A stretch of DNA of 64,000 nt from DATFXM01 sp035315885 (GTDB taxonomy: Bacteria > Acidobacteriota > Blastocatellia > UBA7656), in contig DATFXM010000061.1 of the NCBI GenBank assembly GCA_035315885.1, positions 1 to 64,000 of the forward strand. Reading direction: 5' to 3'. Shown one piece after another: positions 10,031 through 18,138 of the stretch. Positions within the stretch are counted from its first letter, which is position 1; each line of letters begins with the position of its first letter. A program made the translations under genes and the position numbers. Below the pieces are notes generated by a model. It did not search any database and had not been told where the DNA came from. It saw only the letters and a list, made by a program, of their open reading frames with translations.

Positions 10031-10617
10031 TGTCCAAGAACAGCAACCTCAAGCGTGCGGTGTTTATTGATCGCGACGGCACGATGAACGTAGACGTTGG
10101 CTACGTGTCGAGCCCGGATCAGCTCGAAGTGTATCCGTGGACCGGGCAGGCGGTTCGGCTCATAAACGAATCGGGGTTGCTGGCGATTGTAGTGTCAAAC
10201 CAGTCCGGCGTGGCGCGAGGCTTTTGCAGCGAGCAGACTCTCGAGCTGATACACGAACGATTGATGTTACATCTTGAACAGGACGGCGCGCGCCTGGACG
10301 CGCTGTACTATTGTCCGCATCATCCGGAGATTGGGGATGCGCCTTATCGGCGCCGATGCGACTGTCGCAAGCCGCAACCGGGCATGCTGCATCGAGCGGC
10401 TACGTTGCACGACATCGACCTGGCTCGCTCGTTTGTCATAGGAGACAAGGCGAGCGATATCGCTCTTGCGAAGAACGCCAGGGCTCGTAGTGTGCTTGTG
10501 TTGACGGGTTATGGACAGGAGACTCTCGCCAATCCGGACGTCTGGCCGTGCGAGCCGGACGCCGTATGCGACAACCTGCTCGAGGCAGTGAATTACATAG
10601 TGAGTTCTGAGTTCTGA
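10030..10617 (+). CDS. gmhB: D-glycero-D-manno-heptose-1,7-bisphosphate 7-phosphatase
   Basis: The 195-aa product is a HAD-superfamily phosphatase of the GmhB/HisB-N type, which removes the 7-phosphate from heptose bisphosphate on the way to ADP-heptose for lipopolysaccharide cores. The DxD motif is FIDRDGT (Asp14, Asp16), motif 2 is VVSNQSGVARG, the zinc-binding loop is CPHHP followed by CDCRKPQPG, and the last acidic motif is GDKASDIALA. It is complete and close to the usual length. The start overlaps the previous stop by one base. The last residues (VSSEF) and the TGA stop are encoded by GTTCTGA heptamers of the repeat array that begins here, so the native C-terminus may have been replaced. 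No other heptose gene is nearby. Confidence 0.88.
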   Translation: MSKNSNLKRAVFIDRDGTMNVDVGYVSSPDQLEVYPWTGQAVRLINESGLLAIVVSNQSGVARGFCSEQTLELIHERLMLHLEQDGARLDALYYCPHHPEIGDAPYRRRCDCRKPQPGMLHRAATLHDIDLARSFVIGDKASDIALAKNARARSVLVLTGYGQETLANPDVWPCEPDAVCDNLLEAVNYIVSSEF

Positions 10618-10788
10618 GTTCAACCCCGAAGGGGTTGCGTCGTCCAGCCCAGGGTTGCCGTCCGCGGCTACCCTGGGTCAAGTTGTTCAAATCCTTGAAC
10701 CCTGAAAGGGTTGCGTCCGAAGCCTGAATTCATCGGCCCTTCCGCAACCCCTCAGGGTTGGACTCAGAGAACTCAGCACTCAGAACTT
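10602..10788. repeat. Inverted-arm heptamer array with hairpin-rich core
   Basis: The left arm has about three in-phase GTTCTGA units (from 10604) that overlap the end of gmhB. The right arm (10761-10788) has the reverse complement flavour (ACTCAGA, GAACTCA, GCACTCA, GAACTT). The core carries four small palindromes: CAACCCC/GGGGTTG (10621-10637), CCCAGGGT/ACCCTGGG (10648-10677), AACCC/GGGTT (10698-10712) and AACCC/GGGTT (10746-10759). It fills the gmhB-recN gap and could act as a terminator or transcript-stabilising structure. Confidence 0.8.
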
Positions 10789-10825
10789 CCTGTAGTCCCC
10801 CCATTAGTATTACGATTCGCCGACG

Positions 10826-12601
10826 ATGCTCACGCTGCTCAACATCTCGAACGTTGCTCTGATCGAAAACCTGCGAGTCGAATTCGAGCCCGGCCTTAAC
10901 CTGTTGACCGGTGAAACCGGATCCGGAAAGTCCATCATCGTCGATGCGCTCGGACTTCTGGTAGGCGGCCGTTTCACTGCCGACATGCTCAAGTCAGGAA
11001 CCGATCGCGCCTTTGTCGAAGGTTTGTTTCTGGTCAGCCGGAACGCCGATCTCGAGTCGAAACTCACCGCCGCTGGACTCCAATTTGACGACGAGCGCCC
11101 TTCAAACGAAGGAGACTCGCAACACGACCGGCAGCCCGGACGAGATGCGCGGCGTGAATCAGAGCAACGTCCCCTCGAGCTGATAATTCGGCGCGAGTTG
11201 TCTTCCGCGGGACGAAGCAAGATCTTCATAAACAATCATCTTGCAACTAACGCGCTGCTTCGAGAGTTGAGGCCGTTTCTGGTGGACATTCACGGACAGG
11301 GCGATCAACAGACTCTCTTCGACCCGGCCACACACCTCGAGCTTTTGGATGAGTTCGCCGGATCGCGGGCGTTAAGGGAGAAAGTCGCGTCGCGGTTTCA
11401 GGAGTGGGCATTGGTGCGTGACGAGCTTGATAGTCTCAATCGCGGCGAAGCGGAGAAGCTTCAGATGGCCGACATCCTCCGTTTCCAGATCCAGGAGCTG
11501 CAGAAGGCTGCGCTTGAGGAAGGCGAAGACGAGCGGCTTGAAGAGGAGCGTCGCAGGCTGACCAATGTTGAGAAGCTGAAGACCCTCGGGAGCGAGAGTT
11601 TTGAGTTGATCTATGAGGATGGAGACTCCGCGCTGACTCGAATCAAACAAGCTACGCGTCGAATTCAGGAGCTGTCGGATTACGACTCGAACCTGAGAGG
11701 TTACCTCGAAGGTCTGGAATCAGCGCAAGCAACTCTGGATGATCTTGCGCTCACATTGCGGGACTTCAATGATGCACTCGAGTTCTCACCGGATCGACTC
11801 GCGGATGTCGAAAGCCGTCTCGCCGATCTTGCGCGCATAAAGCGAAAGTACGGCGGATCCGTCCAAAGCGCGATCGAGCACTTTTCTGAATCAGAGAATC
11901 GCCTTCGCGACATCGAGCATCGAGACGAGCGCGAAGCGGAACTGCGAAACCAAGTAGAAGCAGCGCTAGAAAAGTACATCGCTTCAGCGAGCGAGCTGCA
12001 TCAGGAACGCATCAAGTGGTCGAAGAAGTTTGAGCGGGCGGTTGAACAGGAACTGTCGGAGGTCGCAATGGAACGCGCGACTTTTGACGTTAGAATCAGC
12101 AGCCCTGAAGCGCTGTCGGAACATCGTGGGGCCGAAGTGGAACGGAGGTTTCGAAGCACCGGCTTCGACGATGTGGAGTTCTACTTCTCAGCCAACAAGG
12201 GAGAGCCTGCAAAGCCGCTTGCAAGAGTTGCGTCGGGAGGTGAGGCATCGAGACTGATGCTGGTGCTCAAGACGATTGCAGGCGCCACCGAGTTTCCGCG
12301 AACGATTGTCTTTGACGAGATCGATTCGGGAATCGGCGGCCGAGTGAGCGATGCGGTCGGAGCGAAGCTCAAGCGTCTTTCTGAAACCAACCAGGTATTG
12401 TGCGTAACCCACCAGGCCCAGATAGCGCGGTTTGCAACCGCCCATCACGCAGTTGAAAAGCATGAGTCGGGGAAAAAGACTGTCGTAGAAATTCACAAGC
12501 TTGATTCGCGAGGACGTGTAGAAGAAATTGCTCGAATGCTGACGGGGTCCGAGATCACCGACACCGCCCGCCGCCACGCTAAGGAGTTGCTGAAGAGCTA
12601 G
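10826..12601 (+). CDS. recN: DNA repair protein RecN
   Basis: The 591-aa product is an SMC-like ATPase that acts in double-strand-break repair. The N-terminal ATP-binding half has Walker A GETGSGKS at residues 29-36; the centre is a long, highly charged coiled coil (about residues 180-400); the C-terminal half has the ABC signature ARVASGGEASRLML, Walker B TIVFDEIDSGIGG and the His-loop region CVTHQAQIA. Length and motif order are typical of the family. The region around residues 90-120 has an Arg/Asp-rich insertion (near DSQHDRQPGRDARR) in the lobe, which is unusual. It starts 35 bases after a repeat array and ends at another. Confidence 0.96.
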   Translation: MLTLLNISNVALIENLRVEFEPGLNLLTGETGSGKSIIVDALGLLVGGRFTADMLKSGTDRAFVEGLFLVSRNADLESKLTAAGLQFDDERPSNEGDSQHDRQPGRDARRESEQRPLELIIRRELSSAGRSKIFINNHLATNALLRELRPFLVDIHGQGDQQTLFDPATHLELLDEFAGSRALREKVASRFQEWALVRDELDSLNRGEAEKLQMADILRFQIQELQKAALEEGEDERLEEERRRLTNVEKLKTLGSESFELIYEDGDSALTRIKQATRRIQELSDYDSNLRGYLEGLESAQATLDDLALTLRDFNDALEFSPDRLADVESRLADLARIKRKYGGSVQSAIEHFSESENRLRDIEHRDEREAELRNQVEAALEKYIASASELHQERIKWSKKFERAVEQELSEVAMERATFDVRISSPEALSEHRGAEVERRFRSTGFDDVEFYFSANKGEPAKPLARVASGGEASRLMLVLKTIAGATEFPRTIVFDEIDSGIGGRVSDAVGAKLKRLSETNQVLCVTHQAQIARFATAHHAVEKHESGKKTVVEIHKLDSRGRVEEIARMLTGSEITDTARRHAKELLKS

Positions 12602-12931
12602 TGAGGGAAGGGGCGAATGGGCGAACGGGCGAACGGGAGAGGGGAGACGCCGGGACGCGGTGAGGAGAGACGCGGAGAGGAACGAAGGGAGTTCCGGTCG
12701 CCCATTCGCCCCTTCGCCCCTTTGCACATTCGTCTTCAATCCGAACCCTAAACCCGAAAACCCTCCGCACCTCCGCACCTTCGTCATTCCCCCACGGGCA
12801 CGAAAAACCGCAGAAAATCGAATTCTTGCACTGCGCGGAATCCGTGTTAGACTAGCGCTGCCAATGAACAGCTAATGCTCCCCCGGACTTGGGATCAGAA
12901 CCAACTAAACACGAAAAAAGTGGAGACTGAG
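12602..12931. repeat. Octamer inverted repeat and GTTTAGG-type repeats downstream of recN
   Basis: The gap after recN begins with GGGCGAAT, GGGCGAAC, GGGCGAAC units (about 12611-12638) that are mirrored by their reverse complement at about 12698-12720 (CGCCCATTCGCCCC, TTCGCCCC). A second segment (about 12741-12779) carries AACCCTAAACCC-type and CCGCACCT repeats, the same flavour as arrays at 16.8 and 58.5 kb. From 12780 to 12931 nothing repetitive is seen; a ribosome-binding site for the next gene lies at 12922. Confidence 0.65.
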
Positions 12932-13318
12932 ATGGCTGACGAAAACACGGCAGGCTGGGTAGGAGACGAAAGACGTTCGGGAGATGAGCGCCGAAAAGAC
13001 GATCGAAGAAAGGTCAACGTAGGTCCACCTGCCGGCACTTCGGAGCGCAGAGCTGGCCGCGATCGGCGGCTCTTCGACAGACGAGCACAGGGATCGACCA
13101 CCGGACAACTCCTCGTAGAGGTTGGCCGCTTCGCCGCTGAAAACATGGTCTTCCGTCAAAAGGGCAACAAAGCTGCCGCACGCCGCGCTCGAAAACACCT
13201 GTCACTCATAATGAAGCTTGCGAAAGCTAGGAGAGCGGAAATCTCAGCGGAAATCAAAGGCGGAGGAGCGGCGGACTCGGCTGCCCCCGATGATGATTCG
13301 GACGACGATACAGATTAA
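12932..13318 (+). CDS. Small charged hypothetical protein with RR-repeat N-terminus
   Basis: The 128-aa product starts at ATG 12932, preceded by GGAGACTGAG; an in-frame ATG at 12875 lacks such a site. The first 60 residues repeat an Asp-Arg-Arg pattern (GDERRSGDERRKDDRRK, SERRAGRDRRLFDRR). A helical middle (about residues 60-105) is rich in Ala, Arg and Lys, and the tail is acidic (PDDDSDDDTD). There is no signal peptide or membrane segment. The Arg-pair motif recalls leaders found on PilZ and GGDEF proteins but no such domain follows. Function is not recognised; nucleic-acid or membrane-surface contact would be a guess from the charge. Confidence 0.7.
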   Translation: MADENTAGWVGDERRSGDERRKDDRRKVNVGPPAGTSERRAGRDRRLFDRRAQGSTTGQLLVEVGRFAAENMVFRQKGNKAAARRARKHLSLIMKLAKARRAEISAEIKGGGAADSAAPDDDSDDDTD

Positions 13319-13429
13319 AGCCGTCCGCTCCACCAGCTAACACCCTCATCAGTCGACACGACCAACGCGAGCAACGATCCCGATAACCACGGTGTATCCG
13401 CCGCGCGGGGGTAATCAACCCGTTGCTTT

Positions 13430-13807
13430 CTAACGAAGGCGGTTAAGAAGCATTTCCAGTTCTACACGCAAGTGATGGTACTCTTCGACCAGCCGGTTAA
13501 GAGTCACGATGAACGGGATCTGAAGAGCTGCGGCATCGTCTGCCCGCTGCTCCAACTCCGAAGCCTCGGGGGATCCGCCTGGCGCGCAATCCAGAAGTTC
13601 CATCACCTCGTGAACGTTCTCTCCTCGCGGATGCCTGTGATAGCAGTAGCTTATGAGTGAGAGGGTCATCCCATCGATGATCGACTGAACTTGCTCTGAA
13701 TCGTCCAGTACCAGGCGAGTCATCAGGAATGAATCCTCGGGCGCCTCTGTCTGCCTGGCGAATTCAATAACCCTTCTCTGCAAGTCATCGGACGATCCAG
13801 CGCTCAT
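13430..13807 (-). CDS. Hypothetical 125-aa helical protein
   Basis: The predicted product is soluble, acidic and probably all-helical, with a central hydrophobic helix (IIDGMTLSLISYCYHRHP), an acidic middle (SEASELEQRADDA-like) and a leucine-rich C-terminal helix (EYHHLRVELEMLLNRLR). No known domain was recognised. ATG at 13807 is the only good start. It lies alone between two plus-strand genes, transcribed away from comEC, with no clear operon partner. Codon use looks like that of a real gene and no opposite-strand ORF competes convincingly. Confidence 0.6.
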   Translation of the reverse strand: MSAGSSDDLQRRVIEFARQTEAPEDSFLMTRLVLDDSEQVQSIIDGMTLSLISYCYHRHPRGENVHEVMELLDCAPGGSPEASELEQRADDAAALQIPFIVTLNRLVEEYHHLRVELEMLLNRLR

Positions 13808-13916
13808 GGCAATGATGTTTAAACTTCCGCTCGACTGTTGTCAACTGCGGCAGTAGAATCCGCCTCACCAGTTCCCTTCGAGATTCTTTCCAGATTCTTA
13901 AGCGAGCCTCTCGCCC

Positions 13917-16784
13917 ATGTTTCCTCGCCAGTTTTCCTCGAGCAAACAGCCATTCGTGCACCTCGCCCTAGCGTTGAGCCTGGGAATCGTCCTCGATCGC
14001 TGTACACACGTGCCTCTCTTGCTCGTCGCATTCTTCGCCGGCCCAGTGCTGATTCCGGCATTGCTCGCGTCCGCCCGTCACAGAACACAGGCCACCGCTG
14101 CCTCGCTTTTGTGTCTGATCGCGTTAGCCGGGCTGTTGCTATCTAGAGTCGAGAGGACGCATCGCAGCGCAACCAGCGTCGCACGTCTTGTGGGATCAGG
14201 ATTGATTACAGTCGACGAGTCATTTGAATTGGAGGGCATATTAAGACGGCCTCCGGAGCCCGCACCCGCCGCGTACATTCTGGATGTCGATACGGTTCGC
14301 GTCACTTCAATGGAGGGGTCGGTTCAAGCCACCGGCCGCGTTAGGCTCACAGTTTTTGCGAGAGATCAAAAGGCGCGAAACGATTTCTTATCGCTCGGAC
14401 TCGACAGCGGAACGAGAATCAGCGCGCCGGTGATTCTGTCGTCTTCGGGAAGCTACAAGAATCCGGGATCACCGGACTACAACGCATTTCTTGAACGGCG
14501 AGGCTACGAGATTAAAGCATCAGTCAAGAAGCCTTCGCTGATAGAGCGCTGCGGACAAGTCTACTTCAACCCGGCACTCGGCTGGTTGCTGCGAGTCAGG
14601 ATCAAATTCATGTCCGCGCTGGATGGCTTGTTCGAGCCATCGGTGAGCGGAAGCCTCAAGGCAATGCTCACCGGCAATCGTTACTTTGTAGATCGACGAG
14701 TGGAGGAACGGCTCAGGGAATCGGCGACTTTCCACGTGCTGGTGATAGCCGGATTGCACGCAAGTTTTATCGCGCTGGTGATCCTGCGGGGGACCGGCCT
14801 TGTCTGGTCGGCTGCGGGCGGAGGGCGCTCGGTCTGGAGAGATTCAGCGCGCGCGTTGATAAGCATTAGCGCGCTCTGGCTCTACGCATTCATGACTGGC
14901 CTCGCCCCTCCGGTGGTTCGCGCGGCGGCGATGACTACGATCGGGCTCGTTGGACCGCTGCTTTGCCGTCGTGCTCCATCGCTGAACAGCGTCGCAATGG
15001 CAGCGTTTCTGATGCTAGTGGCTAACCCGTCACTGATCGCCGATCCGGGCTTTCAACTGAGCTTCGCTGCGGTGTTCGGAATTACAGGTCTTGCTCTTCC
15101 CCTGGCTGACACCCTGCGAAAAGTTGGCGAATGGAAGCCGGCTCCAACGACGCCTCATCCGCCGGTATGCAGCAGACTGATTCGAGGGGTAAGCGAGATC
15201 CTGTTCTGGAACGATCGGAAATTCAGAAAGGCAACGAGCGAGTTTAGGATCAGCTACAAGCCGGAGAAACACCCACTAGCGATCGCAACAAGTCGAATGC
15301 GACTCCAATGGCTGTTGCGAAGCGTAGGGACACTGTTAATGACTTCCGCGGCTATTCAGGCATCTACGCTTCCTTTGATGGCGTACTACTTCAACCGAGT
15401 AGCGCCGATCGGGGTACTGCTGAACGTGATTGCCGGACTTCTGACCTTCGTGATGATGGCTGGATCGATCGTAGCAATCGCCGCACGTTCGATTTCAACG
15501 TCGCTTACCTCGCCCGCGGTGTACTTCGTTGAACGTGCGCACTGGCTGCTTACGAATGCGATCGTTCCATTCTCGCATATACCGGGGGCCACGTTTCGCG
15601 TGGCGCACTACGACGGAGCCTGGGTTTTCGTTTACGGATTGTACCTGCTTTCCCTCGCGGTGCTCTCGAAGGCTATTCAATGCTGGCACCCAGTCGATGA
15701 AGTCACACGCAAAGACCTTCTCTTGCAACTTCGAGGGAAAGTGCAGCCTCAGCTCGACCGCCCAAACGACGTCTCGCAGCCTCGTGCGGCTCGGGCTTGG
15801 AAGCCGGCTCTTGTCGTTGCTTCGACCATAGCGTTAGGGCTTGCGACGATCAACCCTCGGGCGCCGTCACCTGATGGCAAGCTGACCGTCTACTTCCTCG
15901 ATGTTGGGCAGGGCGACTCAGCGCTGATCGTTTTTCCGGGCGGAGCAACGATGCTTGTGGACGCAGGAGGAGAACTGCAGTTCGGCGCTGTGCAACGAAG
16001 CGGGATGCAAGCCGCTAATCAAGAAGGGCTCGGAATTCCGCTGACCGATTCGTTCGGAGCGGGCTTCAAAGAAGACGATGCCGAAGACAATCCATTCAAC
16101 GTGGGCGAGGCGGTAGTCTGTCGCTTTCTCTGGTCGCAAGGGCGAACATCACTAGGTTGGATCGTAGGTACGCACGCCCATGCAGATCACATCGGCGGCA
16201 TTCCATACGTCGAGCGCAACTTTCACCCGGGAGAGGCGCTGGTGGGCCGGGCTCCCCGGCGAGATCCAGAGTTCGAAAGGCTGCGCATCGCTACGGCAAA
16301 GAACGACACTCCGCTACACGTCATTGAATCCGGCCGGCAGTATGAGATCGAGGGAGTCAGCGTTCAGGTGTTGTGGCCGCCGCCCGCGAAGGGTGAGCCT
16401 GTGACATCGGGCAATAACGATTCGGTAGTGCTGAGACTCGTCTACGGCAGTGTCGCGATGCTGCTGGCAGGCGACATTGAACTTGAGACGGAGTCTTTGC
16501 TTGTGAAGTCCGGATTTGACCTGCGCGCGGACATCATCAAAGTTCCGCATCACGGATCAAAGACATCTTCTTCGGAGTCCTTGCTTGATGCGGTACGTCC
16601 GCGCTGCGCAGTCATATCGGTTGGGGAGAATAGCCGGTTCGGTCATCCTCATGCAGAAGTGTTAAGCCGCTATCGCGATCGTGGAATTCGACTTTTTCAA
16701 ACCGGGCGAAACGGCACGGTCACCGCACAGACGGACGGACACGAACTGACGGTGGAGACGTATGAAGTAGGCAGTAGGCAGTAG
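13917..16784 (+). CDS. comEC: ComEC/Rec2-family DNA uptake channel protein
   Basis: The 955-aa product is the inner-membrane channel of natural transformation, which passes single-stranded DNA to the cytoplasm. It has N-terminal membrane segments and an OB-like external domain (DUF4131 type, residues about 40-200), the Competence membrane domain with FHVLVIAGLHASFIAL (near residue 275) and many helices to about residue 600, and a C-terminal metallo-beta-lactamase-like domain with FLDVGQGDSALI, THAHADHIGG (near residue 751) and VPHHGSKTSSSES. A hydrophilic insertion around residues 405-460 makes it longer than most homologues. The last codons (VGSRQ) and the TAG stop are made by GTAGGCA heptamers of the following repeat. 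Confidence 0.93.
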   Translation: MFPRQFSSSKQPFVHLALALSLGIVLDRCTHVPLLLVAFFAGPVLIPALLASARHRTQATAASLLCLIALAGLLLSRVERTHRSATSVARLVGSGLITVDESFELEGILRRPPEPAPAAYILDVDTVRVTSMEGSVQATGRVRLTVFARDQKARNDFLSLGLDSGTRISAPVILSSSGSYKNPGSPDYNAFLERRGYEIKASVKKPSLIERCGQVYFNPALGWLLRVRIKFMSALDGLFEPSVSGSLKAMLTGNRYFVDRRVEERLRESATFHVLVIAGLHASFIALVILRGTGLVWSAAGGGRSVWRDSARALISISALWLYAFMTGLAPPVVRAAAMTTIGLVGPLLCRRAPSLNSVAMAAFLMLVANPSLIADPGFQLSFAAVFGITGLALPLADTLRKVGEWKPAPTTPHPPVCSRLIRGVSEILFWNDRKFRKATSEFRISYKPEKHPLAIATSRMRLQWLLRSVGTLLMTSAAIQASTLPLMAYYFNRVAPIGVLLNVIAGLLTFVMMAGSIVAIAARSISTSLTSPAVYFVERAHWLLTNAIVPFSHIPGATFRVAHYDGAWVFVYGLYLLSLAVLSKAIQCWHPVDEVTRKDLLLQLRGKVQPQLDRPNDVSQPRAARAWKPALVVASTIALGLATINPRAPSPDGKLTVYFLDVGQGDSALIVFPGGATMLVDAGGELQFGAVQRSGMQAANQEGLGIPLTDSFGAGFKEDDAEDNPFNVGEAVVCRFLWSQGRTSLGWIVGTHAHADHIGGIPYVERNFHPGEALVGRAPRRDPEFERLRIATAKNDTPLHVIESGRQYEIEGVSVQVLWPPPAKGEPVTSGNNDSVVLRLVYGSVAMLLAGDIELETESLLVKSGFDLRADIIKVPHHGSKTSSSESLLDAVRPRCAVISVGENSRFGHPHAEVLSRYRDRGIRLFQTGRNGTVTAQTDGHELTVETYEVGSRQ

Positions 16785-16968
16785 GCAGTTTCGGGTTTAG
16801 GGTTTCCGGTTTAGGGTTCGTTTGAGTGAAGGATGGCTCGCAGCCGAGGGCTCACAACTCATCTTTCTTTACGCAGAGATTAAACTAAACCGAAACCCGA
16901 AACCCTAAACCCGAAACTGCCTACTGCTTACTGCCTACTGCTTACTGCCTACTGCCTACTGCTCTCTG
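16767..16968. repeat. Composite inverted heptamer array between convergent comEC and MFS genes
   Basis: The left arm reads in strict 7-base phase: GTAGGCA three times (16767-16787), then GTTTCGG, GTTTAGG, GTTTCCG, GTTTAGG and GTTCGTT (16788-16822). The right arm, read on the minus strand from about 16963, gives GTAGGCA/GTAAGCA units six times and then GTTTCGG, GTTTAGG, GTTTCGG, GTTTCGG, so both arms have the same two-block composition. A unique core of about 60 bases lies between. Each arm overlaps the 3' end of a gene. The pair could fold a long stem in either transcript and serve as a bidirectional terminator. Confidence 0.9.
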
Positions 16969-18123
16969 CAGGCCAATCATCAAGACTGTGCTCGCTAGCG
17001 GAACCAGCAGCCCCACTCGCAAGCTCCCGCTGCTTGCCGAAATTCGTCCCACAAGCCAAGGGACTACTGCGCCTCCCAAACCGGCACACACAAATACCGG
17101 ACTCGCCACCCGCGGTGACTCCTCCCCGAAATGTCGGGACAACCTGGCCACTGTGTTCGGAAAGACCGACGCAAAACCTATCCCCGCCAAAAACGCACCC
17201 GCAAACACGAGCCCATTCCCCCTAGCGAAGAGCAACAGAGCAATGCCGCCGCAGGAAATTATTAAGCCTGTTCGAACCAGACTCGACTCGCTGATTCGCA
17301 ACAACAGCGCCGGCGCGGCCGCTCTTCCGGCCAGCAACGCTCCCCAAAACATCGTGGTCGAAAGCCACCAGAGTGAAGTCTTGTCCCTTCCCAGGCGTGC
17401 CGAGTATGACGATATCCAGCCTCCTATCGAAGTCTCGGTTCCTACGTACAGAAAAACAAACGCTCCTATCAGCACAATCACCGGATCGCGCAGAAGCGCC
17501 AAACCACCGCGAGAACCCTGGTCAATGCGCCGGGTACTTCCAGTTGCGTGGCCGCCTCGCAACCAGTAGATCCAGGCCGCGGTGCCGATCGCAAACAACG
17601 CGATCCCCGCGAAAGCCTGATTCGAATATCCGCCCTCGATAGCGAACCCGATAGGCGGAGGGCTCGCCACGGCTCCAATCGACCACGAAAAGTTGAGGAG
17701 GTTCAACGCCGCCGCCCTTCGATCCGGATGCCACTCGGCCACGAGCAGATTCGTTGCCGGAATCGTCGTACCAAGTCCCAGGCCGAATACAAACACCGAT
17801 GCGAGCCCCGCAGCATAGCTACTCCAAATCAAGCCCGCGACTCCCGCGCTCATCGCCCCGAGTCCTAAACAAAGTGCCCGCGATAACCCGAGTCTGCTGC
17901 TGAGCCAGCCCGAACAAGCGGCGGCGGTCATCGAACCCATGAACTGCGCGGTAAACAGATAACCTGCTTGCGCATCGTCAAGCGACCATCGTCGCGTTAG
18001 CTCCGGTAGTACGGGCCCCAGCATCGTCGTGACTACGCCGGTGATCACAAACCCGACGTGAATCGCGGCTGATAGTTGGGTTGATCCGCCGCTCCGAACG
18101 GCCGGGATGTCGATCTGCGACAT
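16942..18123 (-). CDS. MFS transporter, probable sugar permease
   Basis: The 393-aa product has the length and hydrophobicity of a 12-helix major facilitator. The N-terminal half carries the loop WLSSRLGLSRAL, a variant of motif A (GxLaDrxGrr), and a gap near residue 200 marks the cytoplasmic linker. It resembles the fucose-permease-like MFS group that sits next to LacI regulators in sugar loci. It follows the lacI-type gene by 15 bases on the same strand, so the two are probably one transcript. The last residues VGSRQ come from the GTAGGCA repeat, as in comEC on the other side. It likely imports the mono- or oligosaccharide released by the GH3 and GH144 enzymes of the divergent operon. Confidence 0.82.
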   Translation of the reverse strand: MSQIDIPAVRSGGSTQLSAAIHVGFVITGVVTTMLGPVLPELTRRWSLDDAQAGYLFTAQFMGSMTAAACSGWLSSRLGLSRALCLGLGAMSAGVAGLIWSSYAAGLASVFVFGLGLGTTIPATNLLVAEWHPDRRAAALNLLNFSWSIGAVASPPPIGFAIEGGYSNQAFAGIALFAIGTAAWIYWLRGGHATGSTRRIDQGSRGGLALLRDPVIVLIGAFVFLYVGTETSIGGWISSYSARLGRDKTSLWWLSTTMFWGALLAGRAAAPALLLRISESSLVRTGLIISCGGIALLLFARGNGLVFAGAFLAGIGFASVFPNTVARLSRHFGEESPRVASPVFVCAGLGGAVVPWLVGRISASSGSLRVGLLVPLASTVLMIGLQRAVGSRQ

Positions 18124-18138
18124 TTGCCTGCCCGCCTT

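Noticed and set aside
16767..16968. A CRISPR array was considered for the regular repeats.
   Set aside because: Units are 7 bases with no spacers, arms are inverted, and no cas gene is present.
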